This document shows positions 37,663 through 49,721 of a DNA stretch of 64,000 bases, piece after piece. Under the pieces are notes generated by a model. The model was not told where the DNA came from, did no database searches, and saw only the letters and a program-made list of their open reading frames with translations. The first letter of the stretch is position 1. The number at the start of each line of letters is the position of its first letter. Location: positions 19,290,501 through 19,354,500 of the forward strand of contig OZ059899.1 in the NCBI GenBank assembly GCA_964057225.1, given 5' to 3'. The stretch comes from Auanema rhodensis. Taxonomy: Eukaryota; Nematoda; Chromadorea; Rhabditida; Rhabditidae. Both the position numbers and the translations under genes were made by a program.

Positions 37663-39246
37663 TGATTTTGAAATTTACGTGAACTTTAATTCATGCTAAT
37701 TAAATGTACACGTGGTGTGCACTCGGTATGTAACTCGCTTCACGTGAAAGATAAAGAGATGCGGTTTTTAAAATTAGATTCCCCATGTCCATATTAGTCT
37801 AAAAACAATTTTTTACTGATATTGGTGCATGGTAACCATGATTTTGAAATTTACGTGAACTTTAATTTATGCTAATTAAACGTACACGTGGTGTGCACTC
37901 GGTATGTAACTCGCTTCACGTGAAAGATAAAGAGATGCGGTTCTCAAAATTAGATTCCCCATGTCCATATTAGTCTAAAAACAAATTTTTATTGATATTG
38001 GTGCATGGTAACCATGACTTTGAAATTTACGTGAACTTTAATTTATGCTAATTAAACGTACACGTGGTGTGCACTCGGTATGTAACTCGCTTCACGTGAA
38101 AGATAAAGAGATGCGGTTTTCAAAATTAGATTCCCCATGTCCATATTAGTCTAAAAACAAATTTTTTTTGATATTGGTGCATGGTAACCATGATTTTGAA
38201 ATTTACGTGAACTTTAATTTATGCTAATTAAATGTACACGTGGTGTGCACTTGGTATGTAACTCGCTTCACGTGAAAGATAAAGAGATGCGGTTTTCAAA
38301 ATTAGATTCCCCATGTCCATATTAGTCTAAAAACAAATTTTCATTGATATTGGTGCATGGTAACCATGATTTTGAAATTTACGTGAACTTTAATTTATGC
38401 TAATTAAACGTACACGTGGTGTGCACTCGGTATGTAACTCGCTTCACGTGTAAGATAAAGAGATGCGGTTTTCGAAATTAGATTCCCCATGTCCATATTA
38501 GTCTAAAAACAAATTTTTATTGATATTGGTGCATGGTAACCATGATTTTGAAATTTACGTGAACTTTAATTCATGCTAATTAAATGTACACGTGGTGTGC
38601 ACTCGGTATGTAACTCGTTTCACGTGAAAGATAAAGAGATGCAGTTATCAAAATTAGATTCCCCATGTCCATATTAGTCTAAAAACAATTTTTTACTGAT
38701 ATTGGTGCATGGTAACCATGATTTTGAAATTTACGTGAACTTTAATTTATGCTAATTAAACGTAAACGTGATGTGCACTTGGTATGTAACTCGCTTCACG
38801 TGAAAGATAAAGAGATGCGGTTTTTAAAATTAGATTCCCCATGTCCATATTAGTCTAAAAACAATTTTTTACTGATATTGGTGCATGGTAACCATGATTT
38901 TGAAATTTACGTGAACTTTAATTTATGCTAATTAAACGTACACGTGGTGTGCACTCGGTATGTAACTCGCTTCACGTGAAAGATAAAGAGATGCGGTTCT
39001 CAAAATTAGATTCCCCATGTCCATATTAGTCTAAAAACAAATTTTTATTGATATTGGTGCATGGTAACCATGACTTTGAAATTTACGTGAACTTTAATTT
39101 ATGCTAATTAAACGTACACGTGGTGTGCACTCGGTATGTAACTCGCTTCACGTGAAAGATAAAGAGATGCGGTTTTCAAAATTAGATTCCCCATGTCCAT
39201 ATTAGTCTAAAAACAAATTTTTTTTGATATTGGTGCATGGTAACCA

Positions 39247-39422
39247 TGATTTTGAAATTTACGTGAACTTTAATTTATGCTAATTAAATGTACACGTGGT
39301 GTGCACTTGGTATGTAACTCGCTTCACGTGAAAGATAAAGAGATGCGGTTTTCGAAATTAGATTCCCCATGTCCATATTAGTCTAAAAACAAATTTTTAT
39401 TGATATTGGTGCATGGTAACCA
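39247..39422 (+). repeat. Hybrid monomer (AAATG/TTGG joined to TTCGAAA)
   Basis: The left half matches the AAATG/TTGG unit at 38191 and the right half matches the TTCGAAA unit at 38367, the next unit along. A one-monomer deletion by exchange between neighbours explains it. The same hybrid is at 41007, so it was later duplicated with its flanks. Confidence 0.8.
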
Positions 39423-39860
39423 TGACTTTGAAATTTACGTGAACTTTAATTTATGCTAATTAAATGTACACGTGGTGTGCACTCGGTATGTAACTCGCTT
39501 CACGTGAAAGATAAAGAGATGCGGTTTTTAAAATTAGATTTCCCATGTCCATATTAGTCTAAAAACAAATTTTTATTGATATTGGTGCATGGTAACCATG
39601 ACTTTGAAATTTACGTGAACTTTAATTTATGCTAATTAAATGTACACGTGGTGTGCACTCGGTATGTAACTCGCTTCACGTGAAAGATAAAGAGATGCAG
39701 TTATCAAAATTAGATTCCCCATGTCCATATTAGTCTAAAAACAAATTTTTATTGATATTGGTGCATGGTAACCATGACTTTGAAATTTACGTGAACTTTA
39801 ATTTATGCTAATTAAACGTACACGTGTTGTGCACTCGGTATGTAACTCGCTTCACGTGGA
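39423..39860 (+). repeat. 10-monomer-offset segment with GATTTCCC tag, copy 1
   Basis: With the hybrid just upstream, this stretch recurs 1,760 bp (10 x 176) downstream at 41183-41620. The GATTTCCC tag (about 39537 and 41297) is shared by both and seen nowhere else. The match ends inside the GTGTTG unit, where the second copy switches to CAGTTATC. Confidence 0.85.
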
Positions 39861-41182
39861 AGATAAAGAGATGCGGTTTTCAAAATTAGATTCCTCATGT
39901 CCATATTAGTCTAAAAACAATTTTTTACTGATATTGGTGCATGGTAACCATGATTTTGAAATTTACGTGAACTTTAATTTATGCTAATTAAACGTAAACG
40001 TGATGTGCACTTGGTATGTAACTCGCTTCACGTGAAAGATAAAGAGATGCGGTTTTTAAAATTAGATTCCCCATGTCCATATTAGTCTAAAAACAATTTT
40101 TTACTGATATTGGTGCATGGTAACCATGATTTTGAAATTTACGTGAACTTTAATTTATGCTAATTAAACGTACACGTGGTGTGCACTCGGTATGTAACTC
40201 GCTTCACGTGAAAGATAAAGAGATGCGGTTCTCAAAATTAGATTCCCCATGTCCATATTAGTCTAAAAACAAATTTTTATTGATATTGGTGCATGGTAAC
40301 CATGATTTTGAAATTTACGTGAACTTTAATTTATGCTAATTAAACGTACACGTGGTGTGCACTCGGTATGTAACTCGCTTCACGTGAAAGATAAAGAGAT
40401 GCGGTTCTCAAAATTAGATTCCCCATGTCCATATTAGTCTAAAAACAAATTTTTATTGATATTGGTGCATGGTAACCATGATTTTGAAATTTACGTGAAC
40501 TTTAATTCATGCTAATTAAATGTACACGTGGTGTGCACTCGGTATGTAACTCGCTTCACGTGAAAGATAAAGAGATGCAGTTATCAAAATTAGATTCCCC
40601 ATGTCCATATTAGTCTAAAAACAATTTTTTACTGATATTGGTGCATGGTAACCATGATTTTGAAATTTACGTGAACTTTAATTTATGCTAATTAAACGTA
40701 AACGTGATGTGCACTTGGTATGTAACTCGCTTCACGTGAAAGATAAAGAGATGCGGTTTTTAAAATTAGATTCCCCATGTCCATATTAGTCTAAAAACAA
40801 TTTTTTACTGATATTGGTGCATGGTAACCATGATTTTGAAATTTACGTGAACTTTAATTTATGCTAATTAAACGTACACGTGGTGTGCACTCGGTATGTA
40901 ACTCGCTTCACGTGAAAGATAAAGAGATGCGGTTCTCAAAATTAGATTCCCCATGTCCATATTAGTCTAAAAACAAATTTTTTTTGATATTGGTGCATGG
41001 TAACCATGATTTTGAAATTTACGTGAACTTTAATTTATGCTAATTAAATGTACACGTGGTGTGCACTTGGTATGTAACTCGCTTCACGTGAAAGATAAAG
41101 AGATGCGGTTTTCGAAATTAGATTCCCCATGTCCATATTAGTCTAAAAACAAATTTTTATTGATATTGGTGCATGGTAACCA

Positions 41183-41620
41183 TGACTTTGAAATTTACGT
41201 GAACTTTAATTTATGCTAATTAAATGTACACGTGGTGTGCACTCGGTATGTAACTCGCTTCACGTGAAAGATAAAGAGATGCGGTTTTTAAAATTAGATT
41301 TCCCATGTCCATATTAGTCTAAAAACAAATTTTTATTGATATTGGTGCATGGTAACCATGACTTTGAAATTTACGTGAACTTTAATTTATGCTAATTAAA
41401 TGTACACGTGGTGTGCACTCGGTATGTAACTCGCTTCACGTGAAAGATAAAGAGATGCAGTTATCAAAATTAGATTCCCCATGTCCATATTAGTCTAAAA
41501 ACAAATTTTTATTGATATTGGTGCATGGTAACCATGACTTTGAAATTTACGTGAACTTTAATTTATGCTAATTAAACGTACACGTGTTGTGCACTCGGTA
41601 TGTAACTCGCTTCACGTGGA
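41183..41620 (+). repeat. 10-monomer-offset segment with GATTTCCC tag, copy 2
   Basis: Second copy of 39423-39860. It runs into the hybrid at 41535-41710, where GTGTTG/GTGGAAG is joined to CAGTTATC in place of TTTTCAAA/GATTCCTC. The next two units (41711, 41887) repeat the AAATG/CAGTTATC and GTGTTG order, giving a local two-monomer duplication. Confidence 0.82.
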
Positions 41621-41710
41621 AGATAAAGAGATGCAGTTATCAAAATTAGATTCCCCATGTCCATATTAGTCTAAAAACAAATTTTTATTGATATTGGTGC
41701 ATGGTAACCA
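41535..41710 (+). repeat. Hybrid monomer (GTGTTG/GTGGAAG joined to CAGTTATC)
   Basis: Positions up to 85 match the GTGTTG unit at 41887; positions from 101 match the CAGTTATC unit at 41711. The switch falls between about 41620 and 41635. It is the junction expected for a 352-bp (two-monomer) tandem duplication. Confidence 0.8.
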
Positions 41711-41988
41711 TGACTTTGAAATTTACGTGAACTTTAATTTATGCTAATTAAATGTACACGTGGTGTGCACTCGGTATGTAACTCGCTTCACGTGAAAGAT
41801 AAAGAGATGCAGTTATCAAAATTAGATTCCCCATGTCCATATTAGTCTAAAAACAAATTTTTATTGATATTGGTGCATGGTAACCATGACTTTGAAATTT
41901 ACGTGAACTTTAATTTATGCTAATTAAACGTACACGTGTTGTGCACTCGGTATGTAACTCGCTTCACGTGGAAGATAAAGAGATGCGG

Positions 41989-43747
41989 TTTTCAAAATTA
42001 GATTCCTCATGTCCATATTAGTCTAAAAACAATTTTTTACTGATATTGGTGCATGGTAACCATGATTTTGAAATTTACGTGAACTTTAATTTATGCTAAT
42101 TAAACGTAAACGTGATGTGCACTTGGTATGTAACTCGCTTCACGTGAAAGATAAAGAGATGCGGTTTTTAAAATTAGATTCCCATGTCCATATTAGTCTA
42201 AAAACAATTTTTTACTGATATTGGTGCATGGTAACCATGATTTTGAAATTTACGTGAACTTTAATTTATGCTAATTAAACGTACACGTGGTGTGCACTCG
42301 GTATGTAACTCGCTTCACGTGAAAGATAAAGAGATGCGGTTCTCAAAATTAGATTCCCCATGTCCATATTAGTCTAAAAACAAATTTTTATTGATATTGG
42401 TGCATGGTAACCATGACTTTGAAATTTACGTGAACTTTAATTTATGCTAATTAAACGTACACGTGGTGTGCACTCGGTATGTAACTCGCTTCACGTGAAA
42501 GATAAAGAGATGCGGTTTTCAAAATTAGATTCCCCATGTCCATATTAGTCTAAAAACAAATTTTTTTTGATATTGGTGCATGGTAACCATGATTTTGAAA
42601 TTTACGTGAACTTTAATTTATGCTAATTAAATGTACACGTGGTGTGCACTTGGTATGTAACTCGCTTCACGTGAAAGATAAAGAGATGCGGTTTTCAAAA
42701 TTAGATTCCCCATGTCCATATTAGTCTAAAAACAAATTTTTATTGATATTGGTGCATGGTAACCATGATTTTGAAATTTACGTGAACTTTAATTCATGCT
42801 AATTAAATGTACACGTGGTGTGCACTCGGTATGTAACTCGCTTCACGTGAAAGATAAAGAGATGCAGTTATCAAAATTAGATTCCCCATGTCCATATTAG
42901 TCTAAAAACAAATTTTCATTGATATTGGTGCATGGTAACCATGATTTTGAAATTTACGTGAACTTTAATTTATGCTAATTAAACGTACACGTGGTGTGCA
43001 CTCGGTATGTAACTCGCTTCACGTGTAAGATAAAGAGATGCGGTTTTCGAAATTAGATTCCCCATGTCCATATTAGTCTAAAAACAAATTTTTATTGATA
43101 TTGGTGCATGGTAACCATGATTTTGAAATTTACGTGAACTTTAATTCATGCTAATTAAATGTACACGTGGTGTGCACTCGGTATGTAACTCGCTTCACGT
43201 GAAAGATAAAGAGATGCAGTTATCAAAATTAGATTCCCCATGTCCATATTAGTCTAAAAACAATTTTTTACTGATATTGGTGCATGGTAACCATGATTTT
43301 GAAATTTACGTGAACTTTAATTTATGCTAATTAAACGTAAACGTGATGTGCACTTGGTATGTAACTCGCTTCACGTGAAAGATAAAGAGATGCGGTTTTT
43401 AAAATTAGATTCCCCATGTCCATATTAGTCTAAAAACAATTTTTTACTGATATTGGTGCATGGTAACCATGATTTTGAAATTTACGTGAACTTTAATTTA
43501 TGCTAATTAAACGTACACGTGGTGTGCACTCGGTATGTAACTCGCTTCACGTGAAAGATAAAGAGATGCGGTTCTCAAAATTAGATTCCCCATGTCCATA
43601 TTAGTCTAAAAACAAATTTTTATTGATATTGGTGCATGGTAACCATGACTTTGAAATTTACGTGAACTTTAATTTATGCTAATTAAACGTACACGTGGTG
43701 TGCACTCGGTATGTAACTCGCTTCACGTGAAAGATAAAGAGATGCGG
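41989..43747 (+). repeat. 10-monomer tandem duplication, copy 1 (1,759 bp)
   Basis: Ten units carrying a unique 1-bp deletion (GATTCCCATG) in the first complete unit (42063). Repeated immediately downstream at a 1,759-bp spacing, exactly ten monomers less that deletion. Order: TAAACG with deletion; TTCTCAAA; TTTTTTTTG tail; AAATG/TTGG; ATTCATGCT with TTTTCATTG; GTGTAAG/TTCGAAA; ATTCATGCT with CAGTTATC; TAAACG; TTCTCAAA; then the junction unit. No difference was seen at diagnostic sites. Edges are uncertain by about 20 bp. Confidence 0.93.
42063..42237 (+). repeat. 175-bp monomer (CCCC to CCC deletion)
   Basis: GATTCCCATG at about 42175-42184, where the array reads GATTCCCCATG. The deletion is shared only with 43822-43996, which makes it an excellent tag for the 10-monomer duplication. 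Confidence 0.92.
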
Positions 43748-43821
43748 TTTTCAAAATTAGATTCCTCATGTCCATATTAGTCTAAAAACAATTTTTTACT
43801 GATATTGGTGCATGGTAACCA
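43646..43821 (+). repeat. Hybrid junction monomer of the 10-monomer duplication
   Basis: The left part (GTGGTG, TCGG, GTGAAAG) matches the unit at 45405. The right part (GATTCCTC, CAATTTTTTACTG) matches the GTGTTG unit at 41887. The switch lies between about 43730 and 43766, again inside a monomer and in register. Confidence 0.9.
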
Positions 43822-45506
43822 TGATTTTGAAATTTACGTGAACTTTAATTTATGCTAATTAAACGTAAACGTGATGTGCACTTGGTATGTAACTCGCTTC
43901 ACGTGAAAGATAAAGAGATGCGGTTTTTAAAATTAGATTCCCATGTCCATATTAGTCTAAAAACAATTTTTTACTGATATTGGTGCATGGTAACCATGAT
44001 TTTGAAATTTACGTGAACTTTAATTTATGCTAATTAAACGTACACGTGGTGTGCACTCGGTATGTAACTCGCTTCACGTGAAAGATAAAGAGATGCGGTT
44101 CTCAAAATTAGATTCCCCATGTCCATATTAGTCTAAAAACAAATTTTTATTGATATTGGTGCATGGTAACCATGACTTTGAAATTTACGTGAACTTTAAT
44201 TTATGCTAATTAAACGTACACGTGGTGTGCACTCGGTATGTAACTCGCTTCACGTGAAAGATAAAGAGATGCGGTTTTCAAAATTAGATTCCCCATGTCC
44301 ATATTAGTCTAAAAACAAATTTTTTTTGATATTGGTGCATGGTAACCATGATTTTGAAATTTACGTGAACTTTAATTTATGCTAATTAAATGTACACGTG
44401 GTGTGCACTTGGTATGTAACTCGCTTCACGTGAAAGATAAAGAGATGCGGTTTTCAAAATTAGATTCCCCATGTCCATATTAGTCTAAAAACAAATTTTT
44501 ATTGATATTGGTGCATGGTAACCATGATTTTGAAATTTACGTGAACTTTAATTCATGCTAATTAAATGTACACGTGGTGTGCACTCGGTATGTAACTCGC
44601 TTCACGTGAAAGATAAAGAGATGCAGTTATCAAAATTAGATTCCCCATGTCCATATTAGTCTAAAAACAAATTTTCATTGATATTGGTGCATGGTAACCA
44701 TGATTTTGAAATTTACGTGAACTTTAATTTATGCTAATTAAACGTACACGTGGTGTGCACTCGGTATGTAACTCGCTTCACGTGTAAGATAAAGAGATGC
44801 GGTTTTCGAAATTAGATTCCCCATGTCCATATTAGTCTAAAAACAAATTTTTATTGATATTGGTGCATGGTAACCATGATTTTGAAATTTACGTGAACTT
44901 TAATTCATGCTAATTAAATGTACACGTGGTGTGCACTCGGTATGTAACTCGCTTCACGTGAAAGATAAAGAGATGCAGTTATCAAAATTAGATTCCCCAT
45001 GTCCATATTAGTCTAAAAACAATTTTTTACTGATATTGGTGCATGGTAACCATGATTTTGAAATTTACGTGAACTTTAATTTATGCTAATTAAACGTAAA
45101 CGTGATGTGCACTTGGTATGTAACTCGCTTCACGTGAAAGATAAAGAGATGCGGTTTTTAAAATTAGATTCCCCATGTCCATATTAGTCTAAAAACAATT
45201 TTTTACTGATATTGGTGCATGGTAACCATGATTTTGAAATTTACGTGAACTTTAATTTATGCTAATTAAACGTACACGTGGTGTGCACTCGGTATGTAAC
45301 TCGCTTCACGTGAAAGATAAAGAGATGCGGTTCTCAAAATTAGATTCCCCATGTCCATATTAGTCTAAAAACAAATTTTTATTGATATTGGTGCATGGTA
45401 ACCATGACTTTGAAATTTACGTGAACTTTAATTTATGCTAATTAAACGTACACGTGGTGTGCACTCGGTATGTAACTCGCTTCACGTGAAAGATAAAGAG
45501 ATGCGG
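43748..45506 (+). repeat. 10-monomer tandem duplication, copy 2
   Basis: Second copy of 41989-43747, including the CCC deletion (unit 43822). To the right, the unit at 45405 continues with the TTTTTTTTG tail and then AAATG/TTGG, the original downstream order. Confidence 0.93.
43822..43996 (+). repeat. 175-bp monomer (duplicated CCC deletion)
   Basis: Copy of the shortened unit at 42063-42237, with GATTCCCATG at about 43934. It was produced by the surrounding duplication, not by an independent deletion. Confidence 0.92.
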
Positions 45507-46108
45507 TTTTCAAAATTAGATTCCCCATGTCCATATTAGTCTAAAAACAAATTTTTTTTGATATTGGTGCATGGTAACCATGATTTTGAAATTTACGTGA
45601 ACTTTAATTTATGCTAATTAAATGTACACGTGGTGTGCACTTGGTATGTAACTCGCTTCACGTGAAAGATAAAGAGATGCGGTTTTCAAAATTAGATTCC
45701 CCATGTCCATATTAGTCTAAAAACAAATTTTTATTGATATTGGTGCATGGTAACCATGACTTTGAAATTTACGTGAACTTTAATTTATGCTAATTAAACG
45801 TACACGTGGTGTGCACTTGGTATGTAACTCGCTTCACGTGTAAGATAAAGAGATGCGGTTTTCGAAATTAGATTCCCCATGTCCATATTAGTCTAAAAAC
45901 AAATTTTTATTGATATTGGTGCATGGTAACCATGACTTTGAAATTTACGTGAACTTTAATTTATGCTAATTAAATGTACACGTGGTGTGCACTCGGTATG
46001 TAACTCGCTTCACGTGAAAGATAAAGAGATGCGGTTTTTAAAATTAGATTCCCCATGTCCATATTAGTCTAAAAACAAATTTTTATTGATATTGGTGCAT
46101 GGTAACCA

Positions 46109-47516
46109 TGACTTTGAAATTTACGTGAACTTTAATTTATGCTAATTAAATGTACACGTGGTGTGCACTCGGTATGTAACTCGCTTCACGTGAAAGATAA
46201 AGAGATGCAGTTATCAAAATTAGATTCCCCATGTCCATATTAGTCTAAAAACAAATTTTTATTGATATTGGTGCATGGTAACCATGACTTTGAAATTTAC
46301 GTGAACTTTAATTTATGCTAATTAAACGTACACGTGTTGTGCACTCGGTATGTAACTCGCTTCACGTGGAAGATAAAGAGATGCGGTTTTCAAAATTAGA
46401 TTCCTCATGTCCATATTAGTCTAAAAACAATTTTTTACTGATATTGGTGCATGGTAACCATGATTTTGAAATTTACGTGAACTTTAATTTATGCTAATTA
46501 AACGTACACGTGATGTGCACTTGGTATGTAACTCGCTTCACGTGAAAGATAAAGAGATGCGGTTTTTAAAATTAGATTCCCCATGTCCATATTAGTCTAA
46601 AAACAATTTTTTACTGATATTGGTGCATGGTAACCATGATTTTGAAGTTTACGTGAACTTTAATTTATGCTAATTAAACGTACACGTGGTGTGCACTCGG
46701 TATGTAACTCGCTTCACGTGAAAGATAAAGAGATGCGGTTTTCAAAATTAGATTCCCCATGTCCATATTAGTCTAAAAACAAATTTTTATTGATATTGGT
46801 GCATGGTAACCATGACTTTGAAATTTACGTGAACTTTAATTTATGCTAATTAAACGTACACGTGGTGTGCACTCGGTATGTAACTCGCTTCACGTGAAAG
46901 ATAAAGAGATGCGGTTTTCAAAATTAGATTCCCCATGTCCATATTAGTCTAAAAACAAATTTGTTTTGATATTGGTGTATGGTAACCATGATTTTGAAAT
47001 TTACGTGAACTTTAATTTATGCTAATTAAATGTACACGTGGTGTGCACTCGGTATGTAACTCGCTTCACGTGAAAGATAAAGAGATGCGGTTTTCAAAAT
47101 TAGATTCCCCATGTCCATATTAGTCTAAAAACGAATTTTTATTGATATTGGTGCATGGTAACCATGACTTTGAATTTTACGTGAACTTTAATTTATGCTA
47201 ATTAAACGTACACGTGGTGTGCACTCGGTATGTAACTCGCTTCACGTGAAAGATAAAGAGATGCGGTTTTCAAAATTAGATTCCCCATGTCCATATTAGT
47301 CTAAAAACAAATTTTTATTGATATTGGTGCATGGTAACCATGACTTTGAAATTTACGTGAACTTTAATTTATGCTACATAAATCTACACGTGATGTGCAA
47401 TTGGTATGTAACTCGCTTCACGTGAAAGATAAAAAGATGCGGTTTTTAAAATTAGATTCCCCATGTCCATATTAGTCTAAAAACAATTTTTTACTGATAT
47501 TGGTGCATGGTAACCA
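46109..47516 (+). repeat. 8-monomer module, copy 2 of 3
   Basis: Same eight-unit order as 35199-36606, including GAAGTTTACG (46645), TTTGTTTTG with GTGTATGG (46961) and TACATAAATCTACACG (47375). One private change, AACGAATTTTT, is at about 47131. Copy 3 lies 3,872 bp downstream. Confidence 0.9.
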
Positions 47517-47868
47517 TGATTTTGAAAATTACGTGAACTTTAATTTATGCTAATTAAACGTACACGTGGTGTGCACTCGGTATGTAACTCGCTTCACGTG
47601 AAAGATAAAGAGATGCGGTTTTCAAAATTAGATTCCCCATGTCTATATTAGTCTAAAAACAAATTTTTTTTGATATTGGTGCATGGTAACCATGATTTTG
47701 AAAATTACGTGAACTTTAATTTATGCTAATTAAACGTACACGTGGTGTGCACTCGGTATGTAACTCGCTTCACGTGAAAGATAAAGAGATGCGGTTTTCA
47801 AAATTAGATTCCCCATTTCCATATTAGTCTAAAAACAAATTTTTATTGATATTGGTGCATGGTAACCA
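47517..47868 (+). repeat. Two-monomer patch of left-domain type inside the right domain
   Basis: Two units with GAAAATT (both), GTCTAT with TTTTTTTTG tail (first) and CATTTCC (second). These markers are otherwise typical of 1-33 kb. Both other copies of this context (36607-36958 and 51389-51740) have a GTGTAAG unit then a GAATTTT unit here. Flanking units on both sides keep register with the 22-monomer partner, so exactly two units were replaced without a change in length. The first patch unit combines GAAAATT with GTCTAT, a pairing I did not see elsewhere. Confidence 0.85.
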
Positions 47869-49721
47869 TGACTTTGAAATTTACGTGAACTTTAATTTAT
47901 GCTAATTAAACGTACACGTGGTGTGCACTCGGTATGTAACTCGCTTCACGTGTAAGATAAAGAGATGCGGTTTTCAAAATTAGATTCCCCATGTCCATAT
48001 TAGTCTAAAAACAAATTTTTATTGATATTGGTGCATGGTAACCATGACTTTGAAATTTACGTGAACTTTAATTTATGCTAATTAAACGTACACGTGGTGT
48101 GCACTCGGTATGTAACTCGCTTCACGTGTAAGATAAAGAGATGCGGTTTTCGAAATTAGATTCCCCATGTCCATATTAGTCTAAAAACAAATTTTTATTG
48201 ATATTGGTGCATGGTAACCATGACTTTGAAATTTACGTGAACTTTAATTTATGCTAATTAAACGTACACGTGGTGTGCACTCGGTATGTAACTCGCTTCA
48301 CGTGTAAGATAAAGAGATGCGGTTTTCAAAATTAGATTCCCCATGTCCATATTAGTCTAAAAACAAATTTTTATTGATATTGGTGCATGGTAACCATGAC
48401 TTTGAAATTTACGTGAACTTTAATTTATGCTAATTAAACGTACACGTGGTGTGCACTCGGTATGTAACTCGCTTCACGTGTAAGATAAAGAGATGCGGTT
48501 TTCAAAATTAGATTCCCCATGTCCATATTAGTCTAAAAACAAATTTTTATTGATATTGGTGCATGGTAACCATGACTTTGAAATTTACGTGAACTTTAAT
48601 TTATGCTAATTAAACGTACACGTGGTGTGCACTCGGTATGTAACTCGCTTCACGTGTAAGATAAAGAGATGCGGTTTTCGAAATTAGATTCCCCATGTCC
48701 ATATTAGTCTAAAAACAAATTTTTATTGATATTGGTGCATGGTAACCATGATTTTGAAATTTACGTGAACTTTAATTCATGCTAATTAAATGTACACGTG
48801 GTGTGCACTCGGTATGTAACTCGCTTCACGTGAAAGATAAAGAGATGCGGTTTTTAAAATTAGATTCCCCATGTCCATATTAGTCTAAAAACAATTTTTT
48901 ACTGATATTGGTGCATGGTAACCATGATTTTGAAATTTACGTGAACTTTAATTTATGCTAATTAAACGTACACGTGGTGTGCACTCGGTATGTAACTCGC
49001 TTCACGTGAAAGATAAAGAGATGCGGTTCTCAAAATTAGATTCCCCATGTCCATATTAGTCTAAAAACAAATTTTTATTGATATTGGTGCATGGTAACCA
49101 TGACTTTGAAATTTACGTGAACTTTAATTTATGCTAATTAAACGTACACGTGGTGTGCACTCGGTATGTAACTCGCTTCACGTGAAAGATAAAGAGATGC
49201 GGTTTTCAAAATTAGATTCCCCATGTCCATATTAGTCTAAAAACAAATTTTTTTTGATATTGGTGCATGGTAACCATGATTTTGAAATTTACGTGAACTT
49301 TAATTTATGCTAATTAAATGTACACGTGGTGTGCACTTGGTATGTAACTCGCTTCACGTGAAAGATAAAGAGATGCGGTTTTCAAAATTAGATTCCCCAT
49401 GTCCATATTAGTCTAAAAACAAATTTTCATTGATATTGGTGCATGGTAACCATGATTTTGAAATTTACGTGAACTTTAATTTATGCTAATTAAACGTACA
49501 CGTGGTGTGCACTCGGTATGTAACTCGCTTCACGTGAAAGATAAAGAGATGCGGTTTTCAAAATTAGATTCCCCATGTCCATATTAGTCTAAAAACAAAT
49601 TTTTATTGATATTGGTGCATGGTAACCATGACTTTGAAATTTACGTGAACTTTAATTTATGCTAATTAAACGTACACGTGGTGTGCACTCGGTATGTAAC
49701 TCGCTTCACGTGTAAGATAAA

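Larger units (their letters stand above)
37839..39950 (+). repeat. 6-monomer HOR of the right domain (two copies, the second altered)
   Basis: Units from 37839: TTCTCAAA; a TTTTTTTTG-tailed unit; AAATG with TTGG and TTTTCATTG tail; GTGTAAG with TTCGAAA; ATTCATGCTAATT with CAGTTATC; TAAACGTGATG with TTTTTA. The pattern restarts at 38895 (1,056 bp, 6 monomers), but after two units runs into the hybrid at 39247. A private change, AACTCGTTTC, is at about 38618. TTCTC, TTCG and TAAACG are private to about 37.2-57.5 kb. Confidence 0.85.
45850..49240 (+). repeat. 22-monomer-offset duplication, copy 1
   Basis: About 19 monomers recur at 49722-53112, offset 3,872 bp (22 x 176). Shared parts are the 8-monomer module (46109), the run of five GTGTAAG units of which two carry TTCGAAA (48053 and 48573), the ATTCATGCT/TTTTTA unit (48749) and the TTCTCAAA unit (48925). 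The copies disagree over two whole units at 47517-47868, listed separately, and at the tail after 49240 (TTTTTTTTG versus TTTTTTACTG). Confidence 0.88.
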
